Origin: Clostridiaceae bacterium | GTDB taxonomy: Bacteria; Bacillota; Clostridia; DSM-8532 | Assembly (NCBI GenBank): GCA_012719645.1 | Contig: JAAXZX010000083.1 | Coordinates: 1-33,390 of the forward strand | Direction: 5' to 3' | DNA: 33,390 bases | Part shown: positions 1-6,841 of the stretch, piece by piece | How positions within the stretch are numbered: position 1 is the first letter of the stretch | How the letters are laid out: the number at the start of each line of letters is the position of its first letter | Program-made: the position numbers and the translations under genes | The notes under the pieces: generated by a model | Database searches by the model: none | What the model was told of the DNA's origin: nothing | What the model saw: only the letters and a program-made list of their open reading frames with translations

Positions 1-7
1 ACCTCCT
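1..7 (-). promoter_or_regulatory. Ribosome binding site of a leftward gene outside the window
   Basis: Read on the minus strand the first seven bases are AGGAGGT, a full Shine-Dalgarno sequence. The start codon it serves must lie just left of the window. Together with the promoter at 25-53 this shows a minus-strand gene beginning beyond base 1; its product cannot be seen. Confidence 0.7.
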
Positions 8-24
8 AAAAACTGGTTGAGTTA

Positions 25-53
25 ATATTATCATCCATTGAATTATATGTCAA
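25..53 (-). promoter_or_regulatory. Sigma-A-type promoter for the leftward gene
   Basis: On the minus strand a perfect -35 box TTGACA (48-53) and a -10 box TAATAT (25-30) are separated by exactly 17 bases. The AGGAGGT at 1-7 follows at a suitable leader distance. Confidence 0.75.
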
Positions 54-139
54 TAATAGAACGAAACGGGGGTTGGCAGATGCGCTCGTAATGATGTTAG
101 TGAAAGGTATTAATCCACCTGTAAAGCCTTCTCTCAAAC

Positions 140-243
140 CAGAGGAACCGTCCCCGTGGTCTGACCTGCCCGTGGTTCGAACCAGCGGAACCGTCCCCGT
201 GGTCTGCCCGTGGTCTGACCAGCGGAACCGTCCCCGTGGTCTG
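140..243. repeat. Three-copy 20-bp direct repeat with CCGTCCCC core
   Basis: GGAACCGTCCCCGTGGTCTG occurs exactly three times, at 144-163, 187-206 and 224-243, each preceded by CCAG followed by A or C. The spacers contain partial copies such as CCCGTGGTCTGACC at 207-220. Short ORFs cross this stretch on both strands, but they consist largely of repeat sequence and look spurious. The rest of the 353 bases before the first gene holds only the leftward promoter and ribosome binding site. Confidence 0.85.
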
Positions 244-353
244 AGGGTGAGGCCTTTGGGGGGACTGGCAAGTATTGCGATTGAAAGCGGGGCGGGCTGC
301 GTGTAAAATGTATATGTTCATCTTTATATCATGAGTTGGAATGTGGGGTCAAA

Positions 354-641
354 ATGAACGAGGAAAGAAAAACGAAAAAACTTCAGACATATATAAATAA
401 AGTTGAAAAAAGGCTTGCTTCCATGAATAGGGGAAGTAAGGCCTTAATTAAAACTGCGTCCGCCGTGCTGCTGGCCGGACTCCTTTCGGCCGGCTTCCTT
501 GTGGTGTCGGCAATGGCCGGGCTCCGGCTCCTTGAGAACCAGCTTCAGATGGTAGAATGGCTTATTATTTACTCATTGAGAGTATGGGTATTGCTGGTCT
601 GCGGTTCCCTGGTCCTTGACTACTTAAGGGGCGGGCAGTAA
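354..641 (+). CDS. Small two-helix membrane protein of unknown function
   Basis: I do not recognise this 95-residue protein. A Lys/Arg/Glu-rich N-terminus of about 35 residues (MNEERKTKKLQTYINKVEKR) precedes a hydrophobic segment at about residues 36-58. A second hydrophobic stretch lies at about 68-88, and the protein ends in a short charged tail (DYLRGGQ). I chose ATG 354 because GGGG lies about 6 bases upstream; an in-frame TTG at 336 has no good ribosome binding site. The gene stands alone between the repeat block and a bidirectional terminator. The N-terminus may be a short cytoplasmic amphipathic helix. The length and two hydrophobic segments are seen; any function would be a guess. Confidence 0.6.
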   Translation: MNEERKTKKLQTYINKVEKRLASMNRGSKALIKTASAVLLAGLLSAGFLVVSAMAGLRLLENQLQMVEWLIIYSLRVWVLLVCGSLVLDYLRGGQ

Positions 642-678
642 TGAGTCATCATTCCCTCCGATGATTCCGATGAAAAAA

Positions 679-720
679 GGACGGCAGGATCGTAAATTGA
701 TCCAGGCCGTCCTCATTTTT
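679..720. terminator. Bidirectional intrinsic terminator between convergent genes
   Basis: GGACGGCAGGATC (679-691) pairs with GATCCAGGCCGTCC (699-712), with one bulge and a 7-base loop. An A-run lies to the left (673-678) and a T-run to the right (716-720), so it can stop transcription from the small membrane gene and from the minus-strand DUF3048 gene, which ends at 724. Confidence 0.85.
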
Positions 721-723
721 ATC

Positions 724-1815
724 TTACTTGAATTCCACATATTTCAGGCTCGGGACAACCTCGATCCAGGTCTGTCCCTTGTTCAGGACCAGCGGCTCCC
801 CGGACTCGAGGGTGTAAACCGTCTGCGCGTCACGGGCGCTCTTGGACCAGGTCAGCTTTACTGCCTTGCCTCCTGTTATGTACCAACCATCCCCGGTTCC
901 GATATCATTGAGGTTTATTCGCCCGTAATTATCATTGGGGATGGGCTGCGAGGTCATCTTTTGAATGATGATGTTGTGAACAACCACCTGTTCGCCGGTA
1001 TTACGCTCTATCTGTGGTTTTCCCATACGCGTCCGTTTATAGGCACGGATTTCGGGATCGTATATGTAACCGCAGGTGCTGGCGCCGTTGGAAGAAAACT
1101 TGATCGTTATATCTTCGGCCGCCTGCCCGCCGGCGGGAATGGTCATCTCCTCATGGTACCTGAACGGGAACGGCTTTTTCGGCGTTGTGGAATACTTCCG
1201 CCTTTCAATTTCCTTCATGATCCGTTCCCCTGATGTGTATGTATCCTGCCAGTTGTTGGGATCGTCGGTGAGATCCCAGAAGGCTTTCCCATCCCAGTGG
1301 ATGTTGTCGATTTTCAGCTTTGGGATATCGGCCTTGGCATAGTCGCTCCAGCCAAAATGAGTGTAGATGGCGTCATACTCCATGGAAAAATCCAGGAAGT
1401 AGTGCCGTGAGCTTCTTACCGGGCCGATCATTTCGGGCATGGTACCCCAGAACAGGGCCATATAGCGGGTGATATTGTACTCGGTAAGGATTTCATAAAC
1501 AATCTGGGCCTGGGCGATTCCCCCCTGGGGGAGTACCTTGTCGCCCTGGTTGTCTATCATCACCGCCACCGGCCGGATACTGGAATCGGGAACCACAAAG
1601 TTGAACTCCGGCTCCGGAGGAGGGGTCTCCTCCGGTTCGGAAGTAGGAGTCGGAGTTGGTGTTGGTTCAACCTCAATTATTATCGGGGTCCCATCCGCTG
1701 GCGCCGGTGTTTGCAGATCTCCATCACCGAGGTTGGCCTGCTGCTCTCCGCATGAAGAAAAGCAAAAAAGTACAAGCAGCAACAAAACGGCCAAAAGCTT
1801 TTGCTTTCCGGGCAT
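724..1815 (-). CDS. DUF3048 (YerB-like) lipoprotein
   Basis: A 363-residue exported lipoprotein. The N-terminus has Lys residues and a Leu-rich core ending FSSC, so Cys22 is the likely lipidated residue after signal peptidase II cleavage. Residues about 45-70 form a Pro/Thr/Glu-rich linker (TPTPTPTSEPEETPPPEPE) that probably spans the wall. The remainder matches the DUF3048 family, of which Bacillus YerB is a member, with stretches such as RPVAVMIDNQ near the domain start and GPVRSSRHYF. The biochemical role of the family is not established. The start is supported by GAGGTGA 9 bases upstream. The gene lies 45 bp downstream of the DUF1292 gene on the same strand and may be the last gene of a ruvX-DUF1292-DUF3048 unit. 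Confidence 0.85.
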   Translation of the reverse strand: MPGKQKLLAVLLLLVLFCFSSCGEQQANLGDGDLQTPAPADGTPIIIEVEPTPTPTPTSEPEETPPPEPEFNFVVPDSSIRPVAVMIDNQGDKVLPQGGIAQAQIVYEILTEYNITRYMALFWGTMPEMIGPVRSSRHYFLDFSMEYDAIYTHFGWSDYAKADIPKLKIDNIHWDGKAFWDLTDDPNNWQDTYTSGERIMKEIERRKYSTTPKKPFPFRYHEEMTIPAGGQAAEDITIKFSSNGASTCGYIYDPEIRAYKRTRMGKPQIERNTGEQVVVHNIIIQKMTSQPIPNDNYGRINLNDIGTGDGWYITGGKAVKLTWSKSARDAQTVYTLESGEPLVLNKGQTWIEVVPSLKYVEFK

Positions 1816-1860
1816 AGCCAGGAGTCACCTCGTTTTCTCTTTTGAAGGAGTCATCCGGGA

Positions 1861-2175
1861 TTATTCGTCGTCTTCGTCTTCCCCGTCCTCATCATCGAAG
1901 TCGTACTCGTCCATCTGCTCCTGGAATGCTTCGAACGCTTTGTCCAGTTCATCCTCATCCTCAACGGGGACCAGGTATTCCTCGTCTCCGTCCTTCTCGA
2001 TCTTCATGATGATTACCTCGGATACGCAGCCGTCGCATTCCTCGCAGTTGTTCTCATCCACCGGAAGCAATACCACATATTCGTTGTCATCCACAAGGAC
2101 CGTATCAAGGTATTCGGCCCTGATGGTGTCTCCGTCTTCTCCTGTCAGTTCAATGATTTCGTTTTCGTAATCCAT
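1861..2175 (-). CDS. DUF1292 family protein (YrzB-like)
   Basis: A 104-residue, strongly acidic protein of the DUF1292 family. The core runs from ENEIIELTGEDGDTIRAEYL to about residue 80 and ends in an Asp/Glu run. The start at 2175 is preferred over an in-frame ATG at 2193 because AAGGGAGA (2183-2190) is at the correct distance from 2175. The gene follows ruvX by 45 bp, the conserved order in Firmicutes (B. subtilis yrrK-yrzB). The family has no assigned function. Unusually, the middle contains CEECDGC (Cys44, Cys47, Cys50), a CxxCxxC cluster that could bind a metal; I do not know it as a general trait of the family. Confidence 0.85.
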   Translation of the reverse strand: MDYENEIIELTGEDGDTIRAEYLDTVLVDDNEYVVLLPVDENNCEECDGCVSEVIIMKIEKDGDEEYLVPVEDEDELDKAFEAFQEQMDEYDFDDEDGEDEDDE

Positions 2176-2220
2176 AATTGTATCTCCCTTCATGCAGTTT
2201 GGAATACGCTGAGTATCCCG

Positions 2221-2637
2221 TTATTTGATTGAATCAAGATAGCTCTGCAGAATAAAAGCGGCCGCCATCTGATCGATCCGCCCTTTCTGCTTCCTCGAGC
2301 TGATTCCCATATCACGCATGGCACGCTGGGCCATGACTGTTGTGAGCCGCTCGTCCCATGGCTTGATCTCGATATCGGGCAGCCTTTCCCTGAGAAGGTC
2401 CATGAACTCCCTGGTCTTCTCCTCACGGAAGCCCATGGAACCGTCCATGTTCCTGGGCAGCCCCACCAGGACCAGCCGGCACCCGTATTGCCGGACAAGC
2501 TGGCAGATCCTGTCCAGTGCCTTACCGATATCATCCTTCCACCGGATGGTTTCCAGCATCTGGGCGGTCCATCTCATCGGGTCGCTGACAGCGACGCCTA
2601 TCCTGGCATCACCGTAATCGATACATAATATGCGCAT
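2221..2637 (-). CDS. ruvX: RuvX/YqgF family pre-16S rRNA nuclease, putative Holliday junction resolvase
   Basis: A 138-residue protein of normal family length with an RNase-H-like fold. Motifs: the N-terminal strand MRILCIDYGDARIGVAVSD with the first catalytic Asp, VLVGLPRNMDGSMG in the centre, and KPWDERLTTVMA with the second acidic site, then the C-terminal DQMAAAFILQSYLD with a further Asp. The family is implicated in 16S rRNA 5'-end maturation and was first proposed as a Holliday junction resolvase. The start has GGAG 7 bases upstream. It is followed by the DUF1292 gene on the same strand. I found no IreB gene upstream, where it often sits in Firmicutes; the 168 bases up to gpmI hold only a weak imperfect hairpin at about 2708-2733. 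Confidence 0.93.
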   Translation of the reverse strand: MRILCIDYGDARIGVAVSDPMRWTAQMLETIRWKDDIGKALDRICQLVRQYGCRLVLVGLPRNMDGSMGFREEKTREFMDLLRERLPDIEIKPWDERLTTVMAQRAMRDMGISSRKQKGRIDQMAAAFILQSYLDSIK

Positions 2638-2805
2638 AACCGGCTCCGTTTATTATATCCGAACACATCACATATCGTGCCGAAACAGCCAATAAATTGC
2701 ATTCCAGGCTTTATCCCCGAAGGGAATCAGCCCGGAAAGCAATGGAAGGGATACTTATTCCTCAATCATAGCCTATATTTCATAAAAATGCAACGAATTT
2801 CGGCG

Positions 2806-4452
2806 TCACAGGAACTCGATCATGCTCTCTTCCCACATTTCGGGCGCTTCATAACCGAGCAGGTTGACCGCTGTCGCGGCAATATTGGCCAGTCCGTACT
2901 CGCCCTGCTTCAGCCTGTATTTCCCATTGTTCTTCGGGTCGAAGATTATGAAGGGCACCCTGTTCAGGGTATGGCTGGTCTTGGCCTTTACCCTGCCGTC
3001 CTTATCCACCTTGGGTTTTCCCGATTTATCCAGTTCAAACATCTCATCGGCGTTGCCGTGGTCGGCGGTTATCAATGCCACTCCTTCAAGCTTCTCAATA
3101 ACCGGAAGTATCCTTCCCAGGCAGAGGTCCACGGCTTCAACGGCGATCCTTGCCGCCTGGAAAATCCCGGTGTGTCCTACCATGTCGCCATTTGCAAAAT
3201 TGCACCTTGCAAACGTGTATTTCCCGGTCTCCAGCATCTCGATCAGCTTGTCGGTGATCTCGCCGGCCTTCATCCAGGGTCTCTGCTCAAACGGGATTAT
3301 ATCCGATGGAATCTCGATGTATGTTTCCAGTTCCTCGTCAAACTTTCCGCTGTTGTTGCCGTTCCAGAAATAGGTCACATGTCCGAACTTCTGCGTTTCT
3401 GATATGGCCAGCTGGGTCACGCCGGTCCTTGCCAGGTATTCTCCCATGGTATTCTTAATGAACGGGGGCTCAACCAGGTAGCGTTTCGGGATGTGAAGGT
3501 CCCCGTCATATTCCAGCATTCCGGCGTAAACCACCTTCGGATAGCGCACACGGTCGAACTTTGTAAAGTCGGCTTCCTCGAAGGCGCGGCTCATCTCGAT
3601 AGCCCGGTCTCCGCGGAAATTGAAGAAGATCACGCTGTCGCCGTCTTCGATTGTGCCCACGGGTTTTCCGTCCTCGGCGATGACAAAGGCCGGCAGATCC
3701 TGGTCTATCGCACCGGTTTCATTACGCAGGGTCTCGATGGCCTCCTGCGCGCTGGAGAAGTACCTGCCTTCGCCAAGCACATGGGTCTTCCAACCCCTCT
3801 CCACCATGCTCCAGTTGGCTTCGTACCTGTCCATGGTGATGAACATACGGCCGCCGCCGCTTGCGATGCGCGCGTCAAAGGAATCTGTCCTGAGCCCGCT
3901 TAAGAACTCCTCGAAGGGAAGTACATATTCCAGGGCAGATGTCTCGCCCACATCACGGCCGTCCAGCAGAATATGCACGCGTACCCTCCTGATGCCTTCC
4001 TGGGCTGCCCTTCTTATCATTGCCTTGAGATGGTCTATATGGGAATGTACGTTGCCGTCGCTGAACAGGCCGATGAAATGGAGTGTTGAGCCATTCCGGA
4101 CACAGTTTTCCCGGATCTCGGTCCAACCCTTGCCCTCGAACAGTTTTCCGCTTTCAATGGCCTCGGTTACGAGCTTGGCGCCCTGTGAATAAACCTGGCC
4201 CGCGCCTATGGCATTATGCCCGACCTCGGAATTACCCATGTCGTCATCGCTGAGAAGCCCGACAGCAGTGCCGTGGGCCTTGAGTAATGTATAGGGGCAT
4301 GTTGCCATAAGTTTGTCAAGGTGGGGCGTATAGCCTGCCGCAACCGCGTTGCCTTCCGTGGCTTCGGTTATGCCGATGCCGTCCATTACTATGATGAGAA
4401 GAGGTCCCTTGCTTTTCTCATAACCGTTCTTTTTTAGTATCATATTCTTCAT
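2806..4452 (-). CDS. gpmI: 2,3-bisphosphoglycerate-independent phosphoglycerate mutase
   Basis: A 548-residue cofactor-independent phosphoglycerate mutase that interconverts 3- and 2-phosphoglycerate in glycolysis and gluconeogenesis using two Mn ions. The alkaline-phosphatase-type metal site begins with IVMDGIG (Asp24), and the phosphoserine nucleophile is in MGNSEVGHNA (Ser75). HIDHLKAM, LLDGRDVGETSA and FNFRGDRA form the transferase-domain substrate site, and ALITADHGNADEM returns to the phosphatase metal site. It is longer than the usual bacterial enzyme of about 510 residues, with an insertion around DKSGKPKVDKDGRVK, as in the longer plant-like forms. AGGAAGG 7 bases upstream supports the start. 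It is the last gene of the pgk-tpiA-gpmI cluster but has a promoter of its own in the 258-bp gap. Confidence 0.95.
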   Translation of the reverse strand: MKNMILKKNGYEKSKGPLLIIVMDGIGITEATEGNAVAAGYTPHLDKLMATCPYTLLKAHGTAVGLLSDDDMGNSEVGHNAIGAGQVYSQGAKLVTEAIESGKLFEGKGWTEIRENCVRNGSTLHFIGLFSDGNVHSHIDHLKAMIRRAAQEGIRRVRVHILLDGRDVGETSALEYVLPFEEFLSGLRTDSFDARIASGGGRMFITMDRYEANWSMVERGWKTHVLGEGRYFSSAQEAIETLRNETGAIDQDLPAFVIAEDGKPVGTIEDGDSVIFFNFRGDRAIEMSRAFEEADFTKFDRVRYPKVVYAGMLEYDGDLHIPKRYLVEPPFIKNTMGEYLARTGVTQLAISETQKFGHVTYFWNGNNSGKFDEELETYIEIPSDIIPFEQRPWMKAGEITDKLIEMLETGKYTFARCNFANGDMVGHTGIFQAARIAVEAVDLCLGRILPVIEKLEGVALITADHGNADEMFELDKSGKPKVDKDGRVKAKTSHTLNRVPFIIFDPKNNGKYRLKQGEYGLANIAATAVNLLGYEAPEMWEESMIEFL

Positions 4453-4534
4453 TACCTGTCCTTCCTGCAGTTTGGATGTTGCTGTTTAATACGCGCGCCG
4501 GGTATCCTTTGCGGATATCTCCGGGTACGGTCTT

Positions 4535-4563
4535 TTTATACCATATATTGCTGCCATGAACAA
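4535..4563 (-). promoter_or_regulatory. Putative promoter of gpmI
   Basis: On the minus strand TTGTTC (4558-4563) and TATAAA (4535-4540) are 17 bases apart, 83 bases before the gpmI start. It lies downstream of the tpiA hairpin, so gpmI may be transcribed separately from pgk-tpiA as well as by read-through. Confidence 0.5.
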
Positions 4564-4633
4564 TCATTCAATAATAATATTTACCCGTTTTTCCGCCATC
4601 ATGAACGATGATTTGGGCGCGATAGAATCATTA

Positions 4634-4668
4634 ACAATGGGGACGGAAAACATAACCGTCCCCATTGT
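4634..4668. repeat. Perfect 13-bp inverted repeat with GGGGACGG core
   Basis: ACAATGGGGACGG (4634-4646) is followed after 9 bases by its exact reverse complement (4656-4668). It lies 43 bases after the tpiA stop codon. No good T-run follows on either strand, so it is more likely an mRNA-end stabiliser, attenuator or interspersed palindrome than a simple terminator. Its core CCGTCCCC is also the core of the triple repeat at 144-243. Confidence 0.8.
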
Positions 4669-4710
4669 ATACTTACTGACATATCGTTTCCGACAGCCAG
4701 TTCATGCTCC

Positions 4711-5466
4711 TCAGCATGACTTGGCTATCTTCTCGAACTCATCCAGCTTCAGGCTGGCGCCGCCAACCAGGCCGCCGTCAATATTGGGCATGGAAAACAG
4801 CTCGGCGGCATTGGAGGCCTTGACGCTTCCTCCGTAAAGGATGCGGGTTTTTTCGGCTACATCCTCGCCATAAAGCTCCGCTATGAGGCTGCGGATGATG
4901 GCGCATACCTCTTCGGCCTGCTCGTTGGTGGCTGTTTTGCCGGTTCCGATGGCCCATATGGGTTCATAGGCGATAACGATCCTGGACACTTCCTCGGCTG
5001 ACAGCCCAAGGAGGGCTATCTTCACCTGGTACCTTACATGCTCGGCGGTAACGCCCTGTTCCCTCTGGGTCAGGGACTCGCCGCAGCATATGATGGGTGT
5101 CATACCGGCATCCAGTATTGCCCGTGCCTTTTTGTTTACCATTTCATCGGTTTCAGCAAAGTATTCGCGCCTCTCGGAATGGCCGATGATTACATAATCA
5201 ACGCCCAGGTCATTCAGCATGGCGCAGGAAACTTCGCCGGTATAGGCGCCGCTTGCCTCCCAGTGCACGTTCTGGGCGGCTACCTTGATGTTCGACCCCT
5301 TGGCGGCCTCAACCACAGCAGGAATGCACACGAAGGGAACACCCACGACAACCTCGGAGTTCGCATCTGCGACAAGACCCTTCAGGCCTTCAACGAATGC
5401 CCTGGCTTCCGATGGGGTCTTGTTCATCTTCCAGTTTCCCGCCGCCATAATTGTACGTTTTGCCAT
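4711..5466 (-). CDS. tpiA: Triosephosphate isomerase
   Basis: A 251-residue TIM-barrel enzyme that interconverts dihydroxyacetone phosphate and glyceraldehyde 3-phosphate. All catalytic elements are visible: the Lys in GNWKMNK near residue 14, the His in [11 protein letters not shown], the Glu in [15 protein letters not shown] with the flexible loop 6, and the phosphate-binding YGGSV near the C-terminus. Length and motifs are those of a normal cytoplasmic enzyme. The gene starts 23 bp after pgk ends, with AGGATG upstream, so the two are co-transcribed. A strong inverted repeat lies 43 bases downstream. Confidence 0.97.
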   Translation of the reverse strand: MAKRTIMAAGNWKMNKTPSEARAFVEGLKGLVADANSEVVVGVPFVCIPAVVEAAKGSNIKVAAQNVHWEASGAYTGEVSCAMLNDLGVDYVIIGHSERREYFAETDEMVNKKARAILDAGMTPIICCGESLTQREQGVTAEHVRYQVKIALLGLSAEEVSRIVIAYEPIWAIGTGKTATNEQAEEVCAIIRSLIAELYGEDVAEKTRILYGGSVKASNAAELFSMPNIDGGLVGGASLKLDEFEKIAKSC

Positions 5467-5489
5467 TTCTATTTCATCCTTTCATCCTT

Positions 5490-6686
5490 TTACTTTCTGT
5501 CGTTCAGGACCGCTATACCGGGAAGCTCAATGCCTTCGAGGAACTCAAGGGAGGCGCCGCCGCCGGTGGAGATATGGGTAATCCTGTCGGCAAAGCCAGA
5601 CTGCTCAACGGCCGCAGCCGAGTCGCCGCCGCCCACTATGGTAACGGCCGATGTGGCTGCCAGGGCTTCCGCTATCTTCCTGGTGCCAACCGCAAACTTC
5701 TCAAACTCAAAGACTCCTACCGGGCCGTTCCATACGACGGTCTTAGCATCCTTAATAGCTTCGGCGAACAGTTCCACAGACCTGGGACCGATATCCAGGC
5801 CCATCCAGCCGTCAGGTATCTTGTCGGAGTCGACAACCTGTGATTCGGTATTGGGATCGAATTCCTTGCCTATAACATTGTCAACAGGCAGCAGGAGTTT
5901 TACGCCCTTCTCTTCTGCCTTGGCAAGGAGGTTCGCCGCCAGTTCCACCTTGTCTGCCTCGTACTTGGAGGTTCCTATAGAGTATCCCTTGGCTACGAAG
6001 AAGGTATATGCCATGCTTCCGCCTATGATAAGGGTGTCAACCTTATCCAGGAGGCTCTCTATAACGCCGATCTTGTCGGAAACCTTGGCTCCGCCCAGGA
6101 TGGCTACAAACGGCCTTTCGGGATCTTCAAGGGCCTTGCCCATGATATCCAGTTCCTTCTTGATCAGATAGCCGCTGACCGCGGGGAGGTAGTCCGCTAT
6201 TCCGGCCGTGGAAGCATGAGCCCTGTGGGCTGTTCCGAAAGCGTCGTTCACATAGATATCCGCCATTGAGGCAAGTTCCTTAGCAAAAGCCGGGTCGTTC
6301 TTGGTCTCTTCCTTATGGAAGCGGACATTCTCCAGCATGAGGATCTCGCCCGGCTTTAAGGCTGCAGCCTTCGCCTTGGCATCCTCTCCGATGACGTCGG
6401 CTGCAAGCTTGACTTCCTTGCCGAGGAGTTCGCTCAGGCGCTCGGCTGTAGGCTTCATGCTGTACTTGGGGTCAGGACCTTCCTTGGGCCTTCCCAGGTG
6501 GGAAACCAGGATCAGGCTCGCACCCTGGTCGATGATGTACCTTATGGTGGGCAGCGCGGCCCTGATGCGCTTGTCATCGGTTATATTGCCGTTCTCGTCC
6601 AGGGGAACATTGAAATCAACACGCGCGATAACGCGTTTTCCCTTAAGATCGACATCGGCTACTGTCATCTTGTTCATCATACCCAT
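5490..6686 (-). CDS. pgk: Phosphoglycerate kinase
   Basis: A 398-residue two-domain kinase that transfers phosphate from 1,3-bisphosphoglycerate to ADP. Visible signatures: [17 protein letters not shown] in the N-domain substrate site, [46 protein letters not shown], and the C-domain nucleotide loop [11 protein letters not shown] chose the start at 6686 because AAAGGAG lies 9 bases upstream; a TTG nine bases earlier has no spacer from the ribosome binding site. It is the first gene of the cluster, preceded by a good promoter at 6751-6780. No gap (GAPDH) gene precedes it here; the upstream neighbour is the unrelated helicase. Confidence 0.97.
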   Translation of the reverse strand: MGMMNKMTVADVDLKGKRVIARVDFNVPLDENGNITDDKRIRAALPTIRYIIDQGASLILVSHLGRPKEGPDPKYSMKPTAERLSELLGKEVKLAADVIGEDAKAKAAALKPGEILMLENVRFHKEETKNDPAFAKELASMADIYVNDAFGTAHRAHASTAGIADYLPAVSGYLIKKELDIMGKALEDPERPFVAILGGAKVSDKIGVIESLLDKVDTLIIGGSMAYTFFVAKGYSIGTSKYEADKVELAANLLAKAEEKGVKLLLPVDNVIGKEFDPNTESQVVDSDKIPDGWMGLDIGPRSVELFAEAIKDAKTVVWNGPVGVFEFEKFAVGTRKIAEALAATSAVTIVGGGDSAAAVEQSGFADRITHISTGGGASLEFLEGIELPGIAVLNDRK

Positions 6687-6750
6687 AAAAAACAACTCCT
6701 TTTGAGGCTTAAATACTGTATAAATGTTATTCCGATATGGGATCTTAACT

Positions 6751-6780
6751 ATTCTACCTTATTATTAGAATAATTTTCAA
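6751..6780 (-). promoter_or_regulatory. Sigma-A-type promoter of pgk-tpiA
   Basis: On the minus strand TTGAAA (6775-6780) and TAGAAT (6751-6756) are separated by 18 bases in an AT-rich stretch, 65 bases before the pgk start. Confidence 0.6.
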
Positions 6781-6841
6781 TATGATTCCCTATTTTTCTG
6801 TTAAAAAATACACAATGTTTTGGAAGGTCTGGTCATAAAAC

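Noticed and set aside
73-321. Two overlapping ORFs on opposite strands
   Set aside because: They are built largely from the triple 20-bp repeat and have no ribosome binding site or recognisable sequence.
1538-2170. Ser-rich 210-residue ORF on the plus strand
   Set aside because: It is the antisense image of the DUF1292 and DUF3048 genes; the Ser run mirrors Asp/Glu codons.
2706-2735. Terminator downstream of gpmI
   Set aside because: The hairpin has a 3x3 internal loop and no T-run.
5038-6171. 377-residue plus-strand ORF
   Set aside because: It is antisense to pgk and tpiA, which are unmistakable.
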